Below are positions 45,897 through 56,224 of a stretch of 64,000 nt of DNA, one piece after another (positions within the stretch are counted from its first letter, which is position 1; each line of letters opens with the position of its first letter). The stretch is from contig CM060733.1 of NCBI GenBank assembly GCA_030704615.1, positions 62,992,001 to 63,056,000 of the forward strand, in the 5' to 3' direction. The translations under genes were made by a program, and so were the position numbers. The DNA is from Takakia lepidozioides (lineage: Eukaryota; Streptophyta; Takakiopsida; Takakiales; Takakiaceae). The notes beneath the pieces are model-generated. The model searched no databases and had not been told where the DNA came from. It saw only the letters and a program-made list of their open reading frames with translations.

Positions 45897-46612
45897 TTCA
45901 ATAGTGCTGCGGCTGTGTTATGAGCATCGCTCTTGACTTTTGCAAAGTCTGGGAGTTCTTGATCTGACTCCGAAGATGACACCTCCTCAGGTACCCTCAA
46001 CCCTGGCGATTTGCTTTGGGTTTCCCTCTGCTGCCTGGTGGTGACTACTAGACTCTTCTTCTCCTTGATTGGACCTTTCATTGGTGGCTCTGCTAGCTCA
46101 CTTGTTATCCAATTGACATTCTGCTGTGGCGCCTGTGATCGTGCCGACATTGGAGAAGAATTGCTTGCTTGTGGAGGCGGTGCGGCCAATGTTGATGCTT
46201 GATAACCTCCTGTGGCTCTCACATCCTACGGTTGAGACCAAGTATTTGAAGATCCCTATGCTATATGAGCTACAGGACTAGCAAACGTTACCTGAGGTTG
46301 CTGAACGGGGGAAGTTGGACTTCCTGTTTGTCCTGATCCTAGAGGACGAGGTAATATTTGAGGTGTTGTAGCAAAATACATGCTATGTTGTGGTGGTAAG
46401 GACGCCGGCGGAGCAGTGGAATACTGATCTGGGAATGGCGCTCGTTGTCCTTGCAAATTGGCGTCCACTTGTTGTTGTGTGATGGGAGTAGGCTGATCTA
46501 CCTTCCTCTTCTTGCAACGTTCCAATGGATGGCCAGTCACACCACAATGTAGACATACAGACCTTGAATTGTCCAAGCATGTCCAGTCGCTAATGCTTGT
46601 CCATGTCCATAC
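45897..46612 (-). pseudogene. Retrotransposon gag with zinc knuckle, split by the 8.5-kb element
   Basis: Minus-strand frame with the knuckle CLHCGVTGHPLERC (about 46,555-46,515), a Pro/Gln-rich linker and a Ser/Lys-rich segment ending AALLKEQ at the element border. A stop lies near 46,256. Its N-terminal side is cut at about 46,612 by the P2 palindrome array. Its continuation is at 37,265-37,398. Confidence 0.7.
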
Positions 46613-47385
46613 TTGAACCGCATTTCCATGTCCGTCATCGAAATTTCGTACCGGACAATGAAATGCGGCACAGCATTTCCGGAGAGCACAATGGAATGCG
46701 GTGCCGCATTTCCATCGAAGGGTCTGGAATTGGACAAACAACGATGGAAGTTCTGGAAATGCGGCACCGCATTTCCATGTCTGTCATCAAAATATCGAAT
46801 CGGACAATGGAATGCGGTGCCGCATTTCCGTCCATCAAGACGGAATGCCCACACGGGTCTGGAATTGGTTTTTATAAGACAATGTAAGTTTTTATAGGAC
46901 GATGGAATGCGGTGCCGCATTTCCGTCAAAGGGTCTGGAATTGGGCAAACAACGATGTCCGTTTTGGAAATGCGGCGCCGCATTTCCATGTACGTCATCG
47001 AAATTTCTTATTGGACAATGGAATGCGGTGCCGCATTCCCGTCTAGCATCATGGAATGGGGAGCCCAAGAACGTCGATGGGTCTGCAGTTGGAAAAATGT
47101 CCATCTCCAAAAGGTAAATGCGGCATCGCATTTCCATGTTCAACCTCCGCATTTCGATTTACCTCCATGGAAGAAGCTGGCAATCGGCAAAACTGCCGTG
47201 TCGGAAACGGAAATGCGGCACCGCATTTCCGTTTGTCCGAACAGTTTCTGATGTCCAAACCATGAGACGGAAAACCCGGTTTTGGAAATGCGGTGCCGCA
47301 TTTCCAAACGAGGTTTTTGCAGTTGCCACATTTCCGTTCAGACATTGAAATGCGGTGCCGCATTTCAGATTTTGGGAGGGACCAG
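46613..47385. repeat. Palindrome array P2, GAAATGCGGCGCCGCATTTC type
   Basis: About 14 palindromes with 9-12-bp arms (GGAAATGCGGYGCCGCATTT and variants, including a CATGGAAATGCGG arm) at spacings of 35-75 bp. They alternate with segments such as AATTGGACAAACAACGATG and GTCATCGAAATTTC. The arms differ from P1 by GCG replacing TCG next to the centre. A single related palindrome (AATGCGGCACCGCATT) lies at about 48,675, in an intron of the adjacent methyltransferase-like gene. Confidence 0.88.
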
Positions 47386-47503
47386 GTTTGGACAATGTTG
47401 TCGTTGAGAGGCAAATGGGAGAGGGGACATGAAGGACGGGGAGAATTTCCTTTATATACTTTGGAATAGAATTTAAATGTACAGAGAGTTCATTAAAATT
47501 CTA

Positions 47504-49472
47504 TTAATCTTGAAAATCATCACTATCGTCGTCCTGTCCTTGACTGTCCTGCTCCGCCTCCACCCCGTCGTTGCCTTTCTCATCTCCTGCGGACTGCTCG
47601 TTGGCCAGGCTTTCGAAAATCCCATCTTCACCTTGCGGAACCGACCATCTCACCTCCGTTGGCTTGTCGTCCTCCCTGTCTGCATCGCTCTCATCCGCTG
47701 AATCACATATGAACTTTCGCACCCGTCTACCTGTCTCAGCTGTTGCCAACTCTTTCCTTATCCTTCTGTCCTCCCTAGCCCTCTCCAAAATCTGCTTTAC
47801 TTTACTGGGATTCTCACATCGTCTAATCGCTGTATTTGCGAGTTTAGCTGCATAACTAGGAAGGGAGTAGTCCTTCACCGGGCTCGTCATGAAGTCGGCC
47901 CTCGCAAAGAACGGGACATTCTTCTTGGCAGGAAGTGTAGGCCCTACATGTTTTGACCCAGATCCTGGAATCTTGCACATAACAATCACCAACGAGACCA
48001 ATGAGAACCAGAGTCCGGAAATGCATTTGACAAAAAATCACCCAGAAGGCTTTGCAAACTTACAATGTTTGCACTCACTCGTATTGCGGGTTCTCCTTGG
48101 CATCAATGTCCACTGTCTCTTCCTCCGACTCCGACGAATCCGAGGAGTCCTTGGCTTCGATGGGAGCCTTCACATACCGTTGCAGCCCTTCCAGATGGGA
48201 TCCCCAGACGGATGTGTCCTCCTTGTAGGCAAAGAGGTGTCGGTCGGAAAACCGCCCAGCCCACATTGAGGCACCTGTTACAATGCCATCCACACATTAT
48301 GACATGGCCCTTCAGATGTTGCGAATGAAAGCATAACGAGAGTTTGCAGAATAGCATACAACAAGATTCTGCATACCTGTCCCACAGATGAGGTCGAGCA
48401 TTGTGCCCTCCACGTCAGTGCATGTCTCCATAATTGTCTGAATGAAGGCAGGGCTCCGAGTGCGTGAATACCGCAGGGGTTCAGTTGAAGTGAGGCTATG
48501 AGGGAGAAGTTCCTTGGGAACGTTGTTGAACAGGACGTCGTAATCGATGGGGTCGCAGTTCGGGTCAACCAACAATCCCTCCTTCCGGAAAGCAAAGGTG
48601 GAGTTCTCCTTCACAAAGCAGTATGCATCGAACTGCTTCGTCTGCATACACAGTGGGGATCGATTAGAAATCGAATGCGGCACCGCATTTCAAAACTCCT
48701 AAGAAAATGAAAGGACGAGTGCCAATGTCGTAATTACCTTCTTCCCTTCGACCGAAGGCCCAATGTGTTGATGCACGTCCACTTCTTCTTCAGAATTGGG
48801 ACGGCGCTCTTGCGGGGTCCACTTCGCAATTCTTGTCTGCGTGTTTTTGCCTCTGCTCGCCAGGACAACCACACAACCTCTGTCGTCCAACACCATGCGG
48901 GCGAGCCCGAATCCTTTCTTCCAAAAGTCCTCGGAGTACCTGTTCCAAGATGGCAAAGCTTGCAGTCCTTCCACAGGCTCTCTGTCCGGAATATCCAAGA
49001 TGATCATATCGCAAGACCACTCGGTGGCATTTCCGCCCCTCCTGCAATCCTTGTCTGCACACACCCTCTCAAAGAACGAGACCATCTTCAGAAACCCAGG
49101 GGTGTCGGAAGGCTCTTTGGCAGCCGCCTTCTTCAGTGCTCTGCCCTTCAGACCCTCCATGGTCTTCATGTATGCCAACTTGGCTGCCCGTCCATCCAAA
49201 GCCGCCAAGAAACTCTCATTCACACACTGGACTACTGTATCGGGATCCACTTTCGGCCTCTTCATTTCCACCGGCTCGAAAAGGGTGCCCCCCCCGGGGG
49301 GGTTGAAGAGTGCCTTCTTTGCCGAGCCAGTTCTCGTCCCTCTCGTGACAACGGTGGGCACAGGGGATTTCGACTGCGTCTCGGGGGGTGGGCTGGTTGC
49401 AAAGTCTCCATCGGAGTCCTCTTCCTCACCCTCTACCTGCACTATCTGTTTCTGCTTCTTCGTTTTCTTGGG
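47504..49472 (-). CDS. Permuted amino-methyltransferase-like protein (copy D, best preserved)
   Basis: Approximate exons on the minus strand: 49,472-48,738; 48,641-48,377; 48,274-48,078; and about 47,985-47,504. Frames are open within each exon. Motifs in order: basic PKKTKKQKQ; acidic EGEEEDSDGDF; VVQCVNESFLAALDG; CDMIILDIPDREPVEGL (motif IV-like); FGLARMVLDDRGCVVVLASRG; FDAYCFVKENSTFAF; RSPAFIQTIMETC (motif X-like); MLDLICGTG, then ASMWAGRFSDRHLFAYKED (motifs I and II, across an intron); C-terminal VRWSVPQGEDGIFES and an acidic tail. The 5' end is lost: at 49,473 it joins transposase sequence on the opposite strand. Beta-class methyltransferases modify adenine N6 or cytosine N4. ILDIPD departs from the canonical (D/N/S)PP(Y/F/W), so activity and substrate are uncertain; an RNA or protein target is possible. 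Confidence 0.6.
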
Positions 49473-50153
49473 TCAGCGGCAGATTTTGGACTCCCACATT
49501 TGCTCACGCCACAACGCAGACGTTTTGGTTCTGTAGGCACGACATAATGACCTGTGTATTTGGCAAGCCCAAGTACGGGGTTCAGGGAATGCCGGAGCCT
49601 CCGGGCGTCTGGCCTGTTGCACCGGGTTGCAGCCTCTCTAAGACGGCGGATGCTCTATCTGCAGCAGGATTTCGAATGGTGCAACGTACAGAACGTCCCG
49701 GCCCCGCATTTCCGGCTCAGCCCAGCCATTGCAGACTGCTCGGTCCAGTAGAGACAGATTGGACAATTCTGCACATCCCACAATGCGATTCGGAAGAGTG
49801 AAGAGACGACACCCTTCCAACAAGTTGAATGAGACTCGGATTGCCAATGCTCTTGGGATGGCTTGCTATTTAGAGCTCCGTAGAGTACACCCGGCTTGGA
49901 CGTGTTTATCTGGCAACCCCTTGGCTGTCGCGATGGTGTATACACAATTACGATTGGAGTGGAGCCGACTTGCAATTGTACAGACTTCTCGTTGATGGAA
50001 GCAAAGAAGGTATTATCCGTGCAAGCATCTGTATTACATTTACCTGAAGAGGTTGAGGATGAACGTGACTATTGATGACTTTATTCATGCACCGGCGTTG
50101 AGCGTGAACGAGCTGCACAAACTCCTCCTTAGGGATTCCAGAAATAATTGATG
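49473..50153 (+). pseudogene. MULE-like transposase C-terminal fragment (copy D)
   Basis: Matches 44,333-45,039 of element C from CFSGRFLTP onward, with small deletions (near 49,640, 49,870 and 50,010; the last removes part of the SWIM region). It is fused at 49,473 to the reversed 5' end of the methyltransferase-like gene: an internal deletion that removed the central palindrome array, the transposase N-terminus and the catalytic core. Confidence 0.75.
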
Positions 50154-50510
50154 GGGCAAAGGGAACCTCCATATGGATATTTTCAATTGCATTTTCATGT
50201 ATCAGATTTTTTTTTGCAGTGTAATGAAATGCACCCCAAAACTCCTGGAATGAGGCAATATTCCATTCAAACTGAGATCCAACAGAAGCAGTTGTGGGGC
50301 CATTTCTGGAAAAATGGCGCCGAATTTCTCTATTTTGGGCCAAAAATTGGCTAAGTCCCAACATGCACTGGTACCCCTGTGTCTGGAAAAATGGCGCCGA
50401 ATTTCCCTATTTTGGGCCGAAAATTGGCTAAGTCCGAACATGCACGGGAACGATGTCTGGAAAAATGGCGCCGAAATTCCAGTTACATGGCCCAGAACTG
50501 CCCAACATCT
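50154..50510 (+). repeat. 3' subterminal GGCGCC array of copy D
   Basis: Same order as after element C's transposase, with three units of GGAAAAATGGCGCCGAATTT and CTAAGTCC...CATGCAC. It ends at about 50,510 without the terminal motif. Confidence 0.75.
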
Positions 50511-50574
50511 GTTTCTCAGACTCGTCAACAATTCCGCCAGACATGTCCACGTACCACGGGCATCCAACGAGATG

Positions 50575-50740
50575 CGCGGCATGCCATTGTTTCGAGTGGT
50601 TGTGGGTTCAAACCACCACATGTGTTGGTTGTTACAAAGGTGTCCACCTTCCTACCAGATAGCAGTAGCCCTTCTGGGTCAAGTGACACCATAAGTTACG
50701 CTTGCTTCGGCAACGCGTCCACCTTTACTAGCCTATTGTT
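50575..50740 (+). mobile_element. Partial copy of the tRNA-derived SINE
   Basis: It contains the B box GGGTTCAAACC, then the body blocks AAAGGTGTCCACCTTCCTA and CCATAAGTTACGCTTGCTTC also seen in the SINE at 37.1-37.25 kb. The A box is not recognisable. From 50,740 to 50,970 nothing was recognised. Confidence 0.6.
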
Positions 50741-50969
50741 GTGTCATTTTTATGTTGAAGATAAGTGGTCCCATCACATAATACAGTTGAATTTGCTTTT
50801 TTTGAAGACTACATAAATCCCACATTGGCTGAAGAGAGGCTAGGGACTTGCCATTCACACTCTGAACACAAAAGTTAAAAAAATGCCTTCATGAAGGGAA
50901 CAACAAGTGTTCCGTCTGTGTCCAAAACAAAAAGTGTTATATGTCAAGGATCCATTATCACTCTCCACA

Positions 50970-51290
50970 ACCAATCCTTGCAAGGACTTGTTCAGGCTGT
51001 CCTTCACCTACATCCAATCTTTCTGCCTTGCTACCGCTATGACTCTCACCGTCCCTCCCCTCAAATATACCATCCTCCCCAATTGGAACTCTCCACCTAG
51101 CTTGCAAAGTGTCCTCCTCATTGCCGTCACTTACAGATGCGGACAGAGCGATAAACTTGCGTACTCTGGCCTTGATAATTCCCGTATTGGGTCTCTTTCG
51201 TCAATTGTATTCTCTCATTTCTTACAGCCAGTAACTGCTCTGCCCGATTAGGCCTCTCCGCCCTCCGAATGAATCTCTAGCATCTGTGTC
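50970..51290 (-). pseudogene. Methyltransferase-like C-terminal fragment
   Basis: A minus-strand frame reads ARVRKFIALSAS ... RWRVPIGEDGIFEGRDGES, matching the C-terminal VRWSVPQGEDGIFES region of the 47.5-kb copy but clearly diverged. It represents a further subfamily. Confidence 0.6.
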
Positions 51291-51489
51291 TACACACGAT
51301 GGGAGAAGAAAGAGGAAGGGGAGGAAGAGACCAAAGTTGAGGAGGCTCAAGTACGGGAGAAGCCGCTTCCCCCAATGCATGTATTTGAGTGAGTTTCACT
51401 ATTGTAAGTGTGTTGGGTTCAGTTATAGCGACATCCATGTTTGACCATTCTAAACCCCAAACGCTTGTTGACATATGGCAATATTTACG

Positions 51490-51830
51490 TACTTCCATGT
51501 TACAGCCTTGCAAACTCGTCCAATGAGGAGATGGTTGTTGACATTTATGACGTAGTTTTTTTCTTGCCGCATGATGCCAAAAACTACAAGAGGAAGGACT
51601 TCACCATAGTTCATTGGCAGGAGGGACGTGCCGTTTTTGGCTAGGGGGGAATTTATTCCGTAGTTCTCAAAGGGACTTCACCCTTACTTCTTATGCGGAC
51701 CGGCTTGCTAGGGTGTTCATTATGAGGTCTGCCGAACCTAGTTGTGTACAACAAATCTTAGACCAGGAAAGATGAAGGAGGCGGCGCGCAACTATTAGAG
51801 CTCGCAAGAACAAACATTGAAATGCAAAGG
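51490..51830 (+). pseudogene. Methyltransferase-like C-terminal fragment, opposite strand
   Basis: With frame changes it reads VPFLARGEFIP, then RDFTLTSYADRLARVFIMRS and AEPSCVQQILD, matching NVPFFARGDFMPS ... EPSLVQQILDEA of the copies at 37.6 and 52.2 kb. Stops and frameshifts show decay. Confidence 0.6.
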
Positions 51831-51916
51831 CTATTCTTTTCTAGAAGGTCCTTTCTTGCGAGTCCTCATCGTCCTCATGCTCCTTCTCTCCTGGCAATTG
51901 TTGCAGGCCCGCTACA

Positions 51917-51990
51917 GGGGGCTGCTATTTCATGAGCGGCATGAGCATGAGCGGGAAAAAAAAAAAACATGAGCGGACCATTGTGTGTCC
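51917..51990 (+). repeat. Left terminal repeat of another MULE-type element (copy E)
   Basis: GGGGGCTGCTATTTCATGAG, then CATGAGCATGAGCGG, an A-run and CATGAGCGGACC, almost identical to the left end at 37,399. The preceding CCGCTACA is a candidate target duplication; no matching right end was found. Confidence 0.75.
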
Positions 51991-52147
51991 ACGAAAATAG
52001 GGTTACGAGACACGGAAATAGGGTCATGTGAAGTTGGGAATGTGGCGTCACTGGATTCGTCATAGCAATGAAATGCAACATTTTATAACAAATTTTGTGG
52101 CAAGCCACATCTATACAAGTGTGTCCTAACTGTCATAGCCGGAATGG

Positions 52148-53975
52148 GCACTACTCTCCCACATCCTCCGAGGAACTTGCCCCACCATCCCCCTCATCCC
52201 CCATATCCTCTGAGCTCTGAGATGCATCAGTTCCACTATGACTCTCAAAAATACCGTCCTCTCCTTGGGGGACTGTCCACCTCATCTCCTGGGAATCTTT
52301 TTGCCTCTTCTCCCCCACTTTCCTCAGCAGAATCTAAGACAAATCTACGAGCCTGGCGAGCTCTAATAGCTGCCCTCATCTTCATTTTCCTGAGGCTTGC
52401 CTCATCTAAAATCTGTTGTACAAGACTAGGTTCGGAAGACCTCCTAATGGACACCAAAGCAAGCCGGGCAGCATAAGTAGGAAGGATGTAGTCCCTTTTT
52501 GGACTCGGCATGAAATCCCCCCTGGCAAAAAAAGGCACGTTCCTCCTGCCCAAGAACTGCCGTGTAGACGTCCCTCCTGCAGTACTTGGCATCCTGCAGT
52601 AAGAACAAATCCACTTCAAGAATGTCAATACCAGTAGAAATAGAAAGGGTCTTTCAATGAAATAAGAGAGCGAAGGGAGGTGCCTCACGAAATCAGGAGG
52701 CAACTTACCACTCACTCGTAAACCGGGGGTTCCTCGGCCTCAATCCCAACTTGTACCTCCCCCTGCTCCTTCTCGGATTCTTCCTCATCCTCCGAGGATG
52801 TCTCTTCCTCTTTCGGCAAACATTCAGCCGCTGCAAGTTCCGAGTTGTGGAGGGTAGTATCTAGCTTGAAGGTGAAGACATGCCTGTCGGACAATGTCCC
52901 AGCCCACATTGAAGCATCTGAGAGACAAAGCGGGCGGTTAGTAGCATGCGACATGCAATTGTAATCGGGCCACGGGACATAATGTGGACGTGAAGGCTTA
53001 CCCGTGCCACATGTGAGGTCAAGAATCCACCCTTGGACATTGGAGCACGTCTCCATGAGGGCTCCGGGTCCGGCTGTATAGTTTGCCTGTCTTTGTGTCC
53101 TTTGGCATATTGGAGTGGGGCACATAGTTGTAGAGGACATCGTAGGTAAGAGGGTCCACAGAGGCATCAACAAGACGAACGGCCGCTGCGGAATTTGAAC
53201 GTAGACCCTCTCTTCACAAAACAATATGCCTCAAACACCAATGTCTGCACATCCAAGAAAAGAGGGATCAACTCCAAGCTTTAGTTTAGATACACCACGA
53301 TATGAAGTGAAGGCAATAGATTGATACACTCTGGCCCTCTGTTCGCAACCCCTGCGTGTTGATGCAGAACCTTTTTTGAGGAGGACCGGGGTGGCACTTT
53401 TCGGTATCCACCTTGCCACAACATTCTCTGTCGTCTTCCCCCTTGTGGCAAGGACCACCATACATCCACCGTCATCCAGGAGCATCCCCGCCAGCCCAAA
53501 CCCGGCTCTCCAATAGTCCTCAGTAAACTTGTTCCAGGTGGGCACACCATCCAAGCCCTCCAACAGCTCCCCATCTGGAATATCGAGGAGAATCATATCG
53601 CAGGCTCTCTCCACCAAACCCCCCCCCCCCCCCCCCCCCCCCCCGAGTGCTCGTACAATCCGTGTTGCAAGCCGTGAAGAATTCCATCATGGCTTTGAAA
53701 CCAGGGGTGTCTTTAGGCTTTGCAGCGGCAACCCTCTTCTTCACTTTCCCCTTGAGCTCCTCCAGAGACTTGGTGTGTGTGCCACTTTCCTTGCCCTGGC
53801 AGCCAGAGCGTCAAGGAAGCTCTTGTTGGCACATTGGATGAGTGTTGGGGGTTCTAACTTTGGCCTGTTGGGAAACGTCACCGCCGAATATCGTCGTGTA
53901 GGCTCGCCCTCAAATGCCAACTTCTTGGCAGAGCCAGTCCCACTCTGAACTGACTTGGGAACCCGGACTACCGGT
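52148..53975 (-). pseudogene. Permuted amino-methyltransferase-like protein (copy E)
   Basis: Close relative of the element C copy. It has LIQCANKSFLDALAARARKV, a MILLDIPDGELLEGLDG motif IV, GLAGMLLDDGGCMVVLATRG, the WILDLTCGTG motif I (about 53,010), then ASMWAGTLSDRHVFTFKLD and the acidic C-terminal region. Breaks: an expanded C-run (53,617-53,643), a frameshift and small deletion near 53,060-53,090, and a frame change near the C-terminus. Its start is joined to a transposase of a different subfamily at about 53,975-54,000. Confidence 0.65.
53617..53643. repeat. Homopolymer C run inside the copy E coding region
   Basis: About 27 C at the site where the element C copy has 9 C. It encodes a poly-Gly run on the minus strand and is quadruplex-prone; its exact length may be an assembly artefact. 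Confidence 0.8.
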
Positions 53976-54004
53976 GAGCAGGGGGCAGAGACAGTGCACA
54001 ATGC

Positions 54005-55380
54005 ATGGTTGCAATAGTCCGGGAAATGAGGTCGGGATTTGTATGTGCAACAACAGATGATCTCATACGTGCACTCCAACAACAAACCAGATATCGTGAC
54101 TTCTTGAGAGGAGGCGTTGGTGGGAAGGGTCTGGACAAACAAGAGTTGATGTTGCGTGCTGCAAGCAGATCAGGGGATCCAAGCAAGATAGCACGGGCAT
54201 TGGACATGTGTTCCAAAGGAATGCCTATTGTGTCTAGAGTTCCACATCTGGAAGGGGAGGAGAGATTCGGCTCCTGCAAGAGGAAATTGAACACCCTTCC
54301 TGGTTCGGATTCCGATTTGCACAAGGTAGACCGTGATAACTTCTCCACGTCTCATGTCCCTCTGCATGAGAGATATATATATCTGGAGCATCTTGGGGAA
54401 CCTGCGACAGGACGACAGACTCCAACATATAGCAACCCCATTGCAATGGTGCAAGAGATAAATTTGCTCCCTGATATTGTGGAGTCCATGTGCCCCGACC
54501 ACATTTGGCACATAGAGCGCAGAACTGCAGGGTCTCGTGTCAAATGTACGGCGATCAGGGCAACCAATTTTGAGAAATGCACTTCTTCATATCTAGAGGT
54601 GGTGCCCGCACTCCAGCTCCAACTTTCACTGGTTTGATGCGCCCGTATGGGCAGCCAGAAGCCAAGAACCACAAGTTCTGGTTCTGTGCAAATGATTGTG
54701 GGAGATGTGTGCATGGAACTGTGCGACCTTCCGTGGTGATGAAGCCAAGTCCACCAGCTGTTTGGCCCGTGAAGTTGGGAACAAATCTCACAAATCAGGA
54801 GATTGCAATGTTGGAAGAGGCAGGGTTTTCCCTTGCAAGACAACCCCATGTGCGTGCATCTGCTGAGTGTTCTGGGAGTACAAGGGTCCCTCCGCTAGAT
54901 GCTCATTTGTGGCCAACAAAATGGAATGGAAAACTTGTTCGGCGTTTCCCTCCAACTACAGAACACTTCGGCAAGGTGGAGTCCGCTAGAATGCTCCAAG
55001 CTCGTGTTTCCAGCACGACGGAGGTGCCCGATCCTGGGTATGGTCGGGTGTACACAATGATCACCTCGACATCTGCTGTTCACGATAGGGCGTACGACAT
55101 CACTGTTTCCAATTTCCCCAATTGCACCTGTCCTGATTTTGTTGGGATGCTATCAACTAGTTTGGGCAAGAGAGGTAAATTCGTACCCTACAAACATTTG
55201 TACTTCATCTTCATGAAGAGGATGGTTTGTGATCCCAAACATGACAACTTCATTCACCAGACGACAATGAGTTTCAACGAGATCAATATTCTTTTGCAAT
55301 GGGATACAAGCACATATGTAGATGACTTGCTGTTTCTGGAATGTGGTGAAAGTTCAATCCGGTATCGCAAATCTGCATTC
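54005..55380 (+). pseudogene. Divergent MULE-like SWIM transposase, C-terminal half (second subfamily)
   Basis: The frame VCATTDDLIRALQQQTRYRD ... ELMLRAASRSGDPSKIARAL parallels TATTEDIVRSIMQQSRYNEF ... of element C. It continues with a Cys-rich module (KCTAIRATNFEKC ... KFWFCANDCGRCVHG), PPAVWPVKLGTNLTNQE, and a SWIM-like CTCPDF ... PYKHLYF in which the third Cys is Tyr. A frame change lies near 54,600. It ends near 55,380 without the subterminal array of the other family. From 55,420 to 55,900 nothing was recognised. Confidence 0.7.
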
Positions 55381-55934
55381 AGGTTGGTTTTGACTGTGAG
55401 TATGCAAAGGGTGATATGTAATGTGTAGTTGGAACATTGTCACTATAAAACATTTCAATTCAATAGCAGCATTTGTGAGGTTGTTGAATGATATGGCATG
55501 CCTTCTCCCTCCATTATGCTTCCAATTGTATAATATGTGTGCTCTCTTTGGCAATTTTATGGAGCTCATGCATCATTGGTCCTGTGGATGTCTACATGTG
55601 CTTCTTTCCAATTTTCCAAATTGTCAATGTTATTTGGGGAGAGTCAGGGTGTTCCTATGTCGTCATATATGCCACTGAATTTGTGAGGTTAGTTTGTCGT
55701 CCTAGTAATTGCAATTGTCAAAATTACAGCATTAATTTCACTTATTCTGGAATGTACGCCACAGTTGTGGGCTTATTTCCCGTTTCGGATGTTTCATGGT
55801 AGTTGTCATGTTATTCACCAAACTATTGCCCAAGTTAATCCCACGGTCATAGGACCTTCGGGAATAGGCTCCTTATGTTTCCGCTAATGTGGCGGATGCT
55901 GACATGGTGCCACATCAGCACCCAACTCCATGTC

Positions 55935-56062
55935 AGCTTGCTGACATGAAGCTCACGCCACATCAGTAGGACTGTGGGCTCACGCCACCTCAGCAGCCGT
56001 GAGCGTACGCTCACGCCACGTCACCAATGTGTGAGCGTACGCTCATGCGCAAGGCTCACGCT
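55935..56062. repeat. GCTCACGCCAC and GTGAGCGTACGCTCAC motif cluster
   Basis: Several GCTCACGCCAC(A/C)TCAG repeats. A perfect 16-bp palindrome GTGAGCGTACGCTCAC lies at 55,999-56,014, with a near copy at 56,031. Related to the cluster at 24.3 kb. Confidence 0.7.
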
Positions 56063-56224
56063 GTTGCGTCGTTGGTCTATGAGTTGCCACAAAAGAACAT
56101 GCACTTACTCACATGAAAAATCCGAATCCACATCCAGAGCATCCGGCTCTTGCAGATCCTGCTCCTCCACAATCTTCTTAGTCTGGGTCAAATGCGAGGA
56201 TCCCTCAGAGAGTGGAGCGATGAC

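Noticed and set aside
46537-47414. Cys/Arg-rich ORFs on both strands (MRHRIS-type repeats)
   Set aside because: Translations of the P2 palindrome array.
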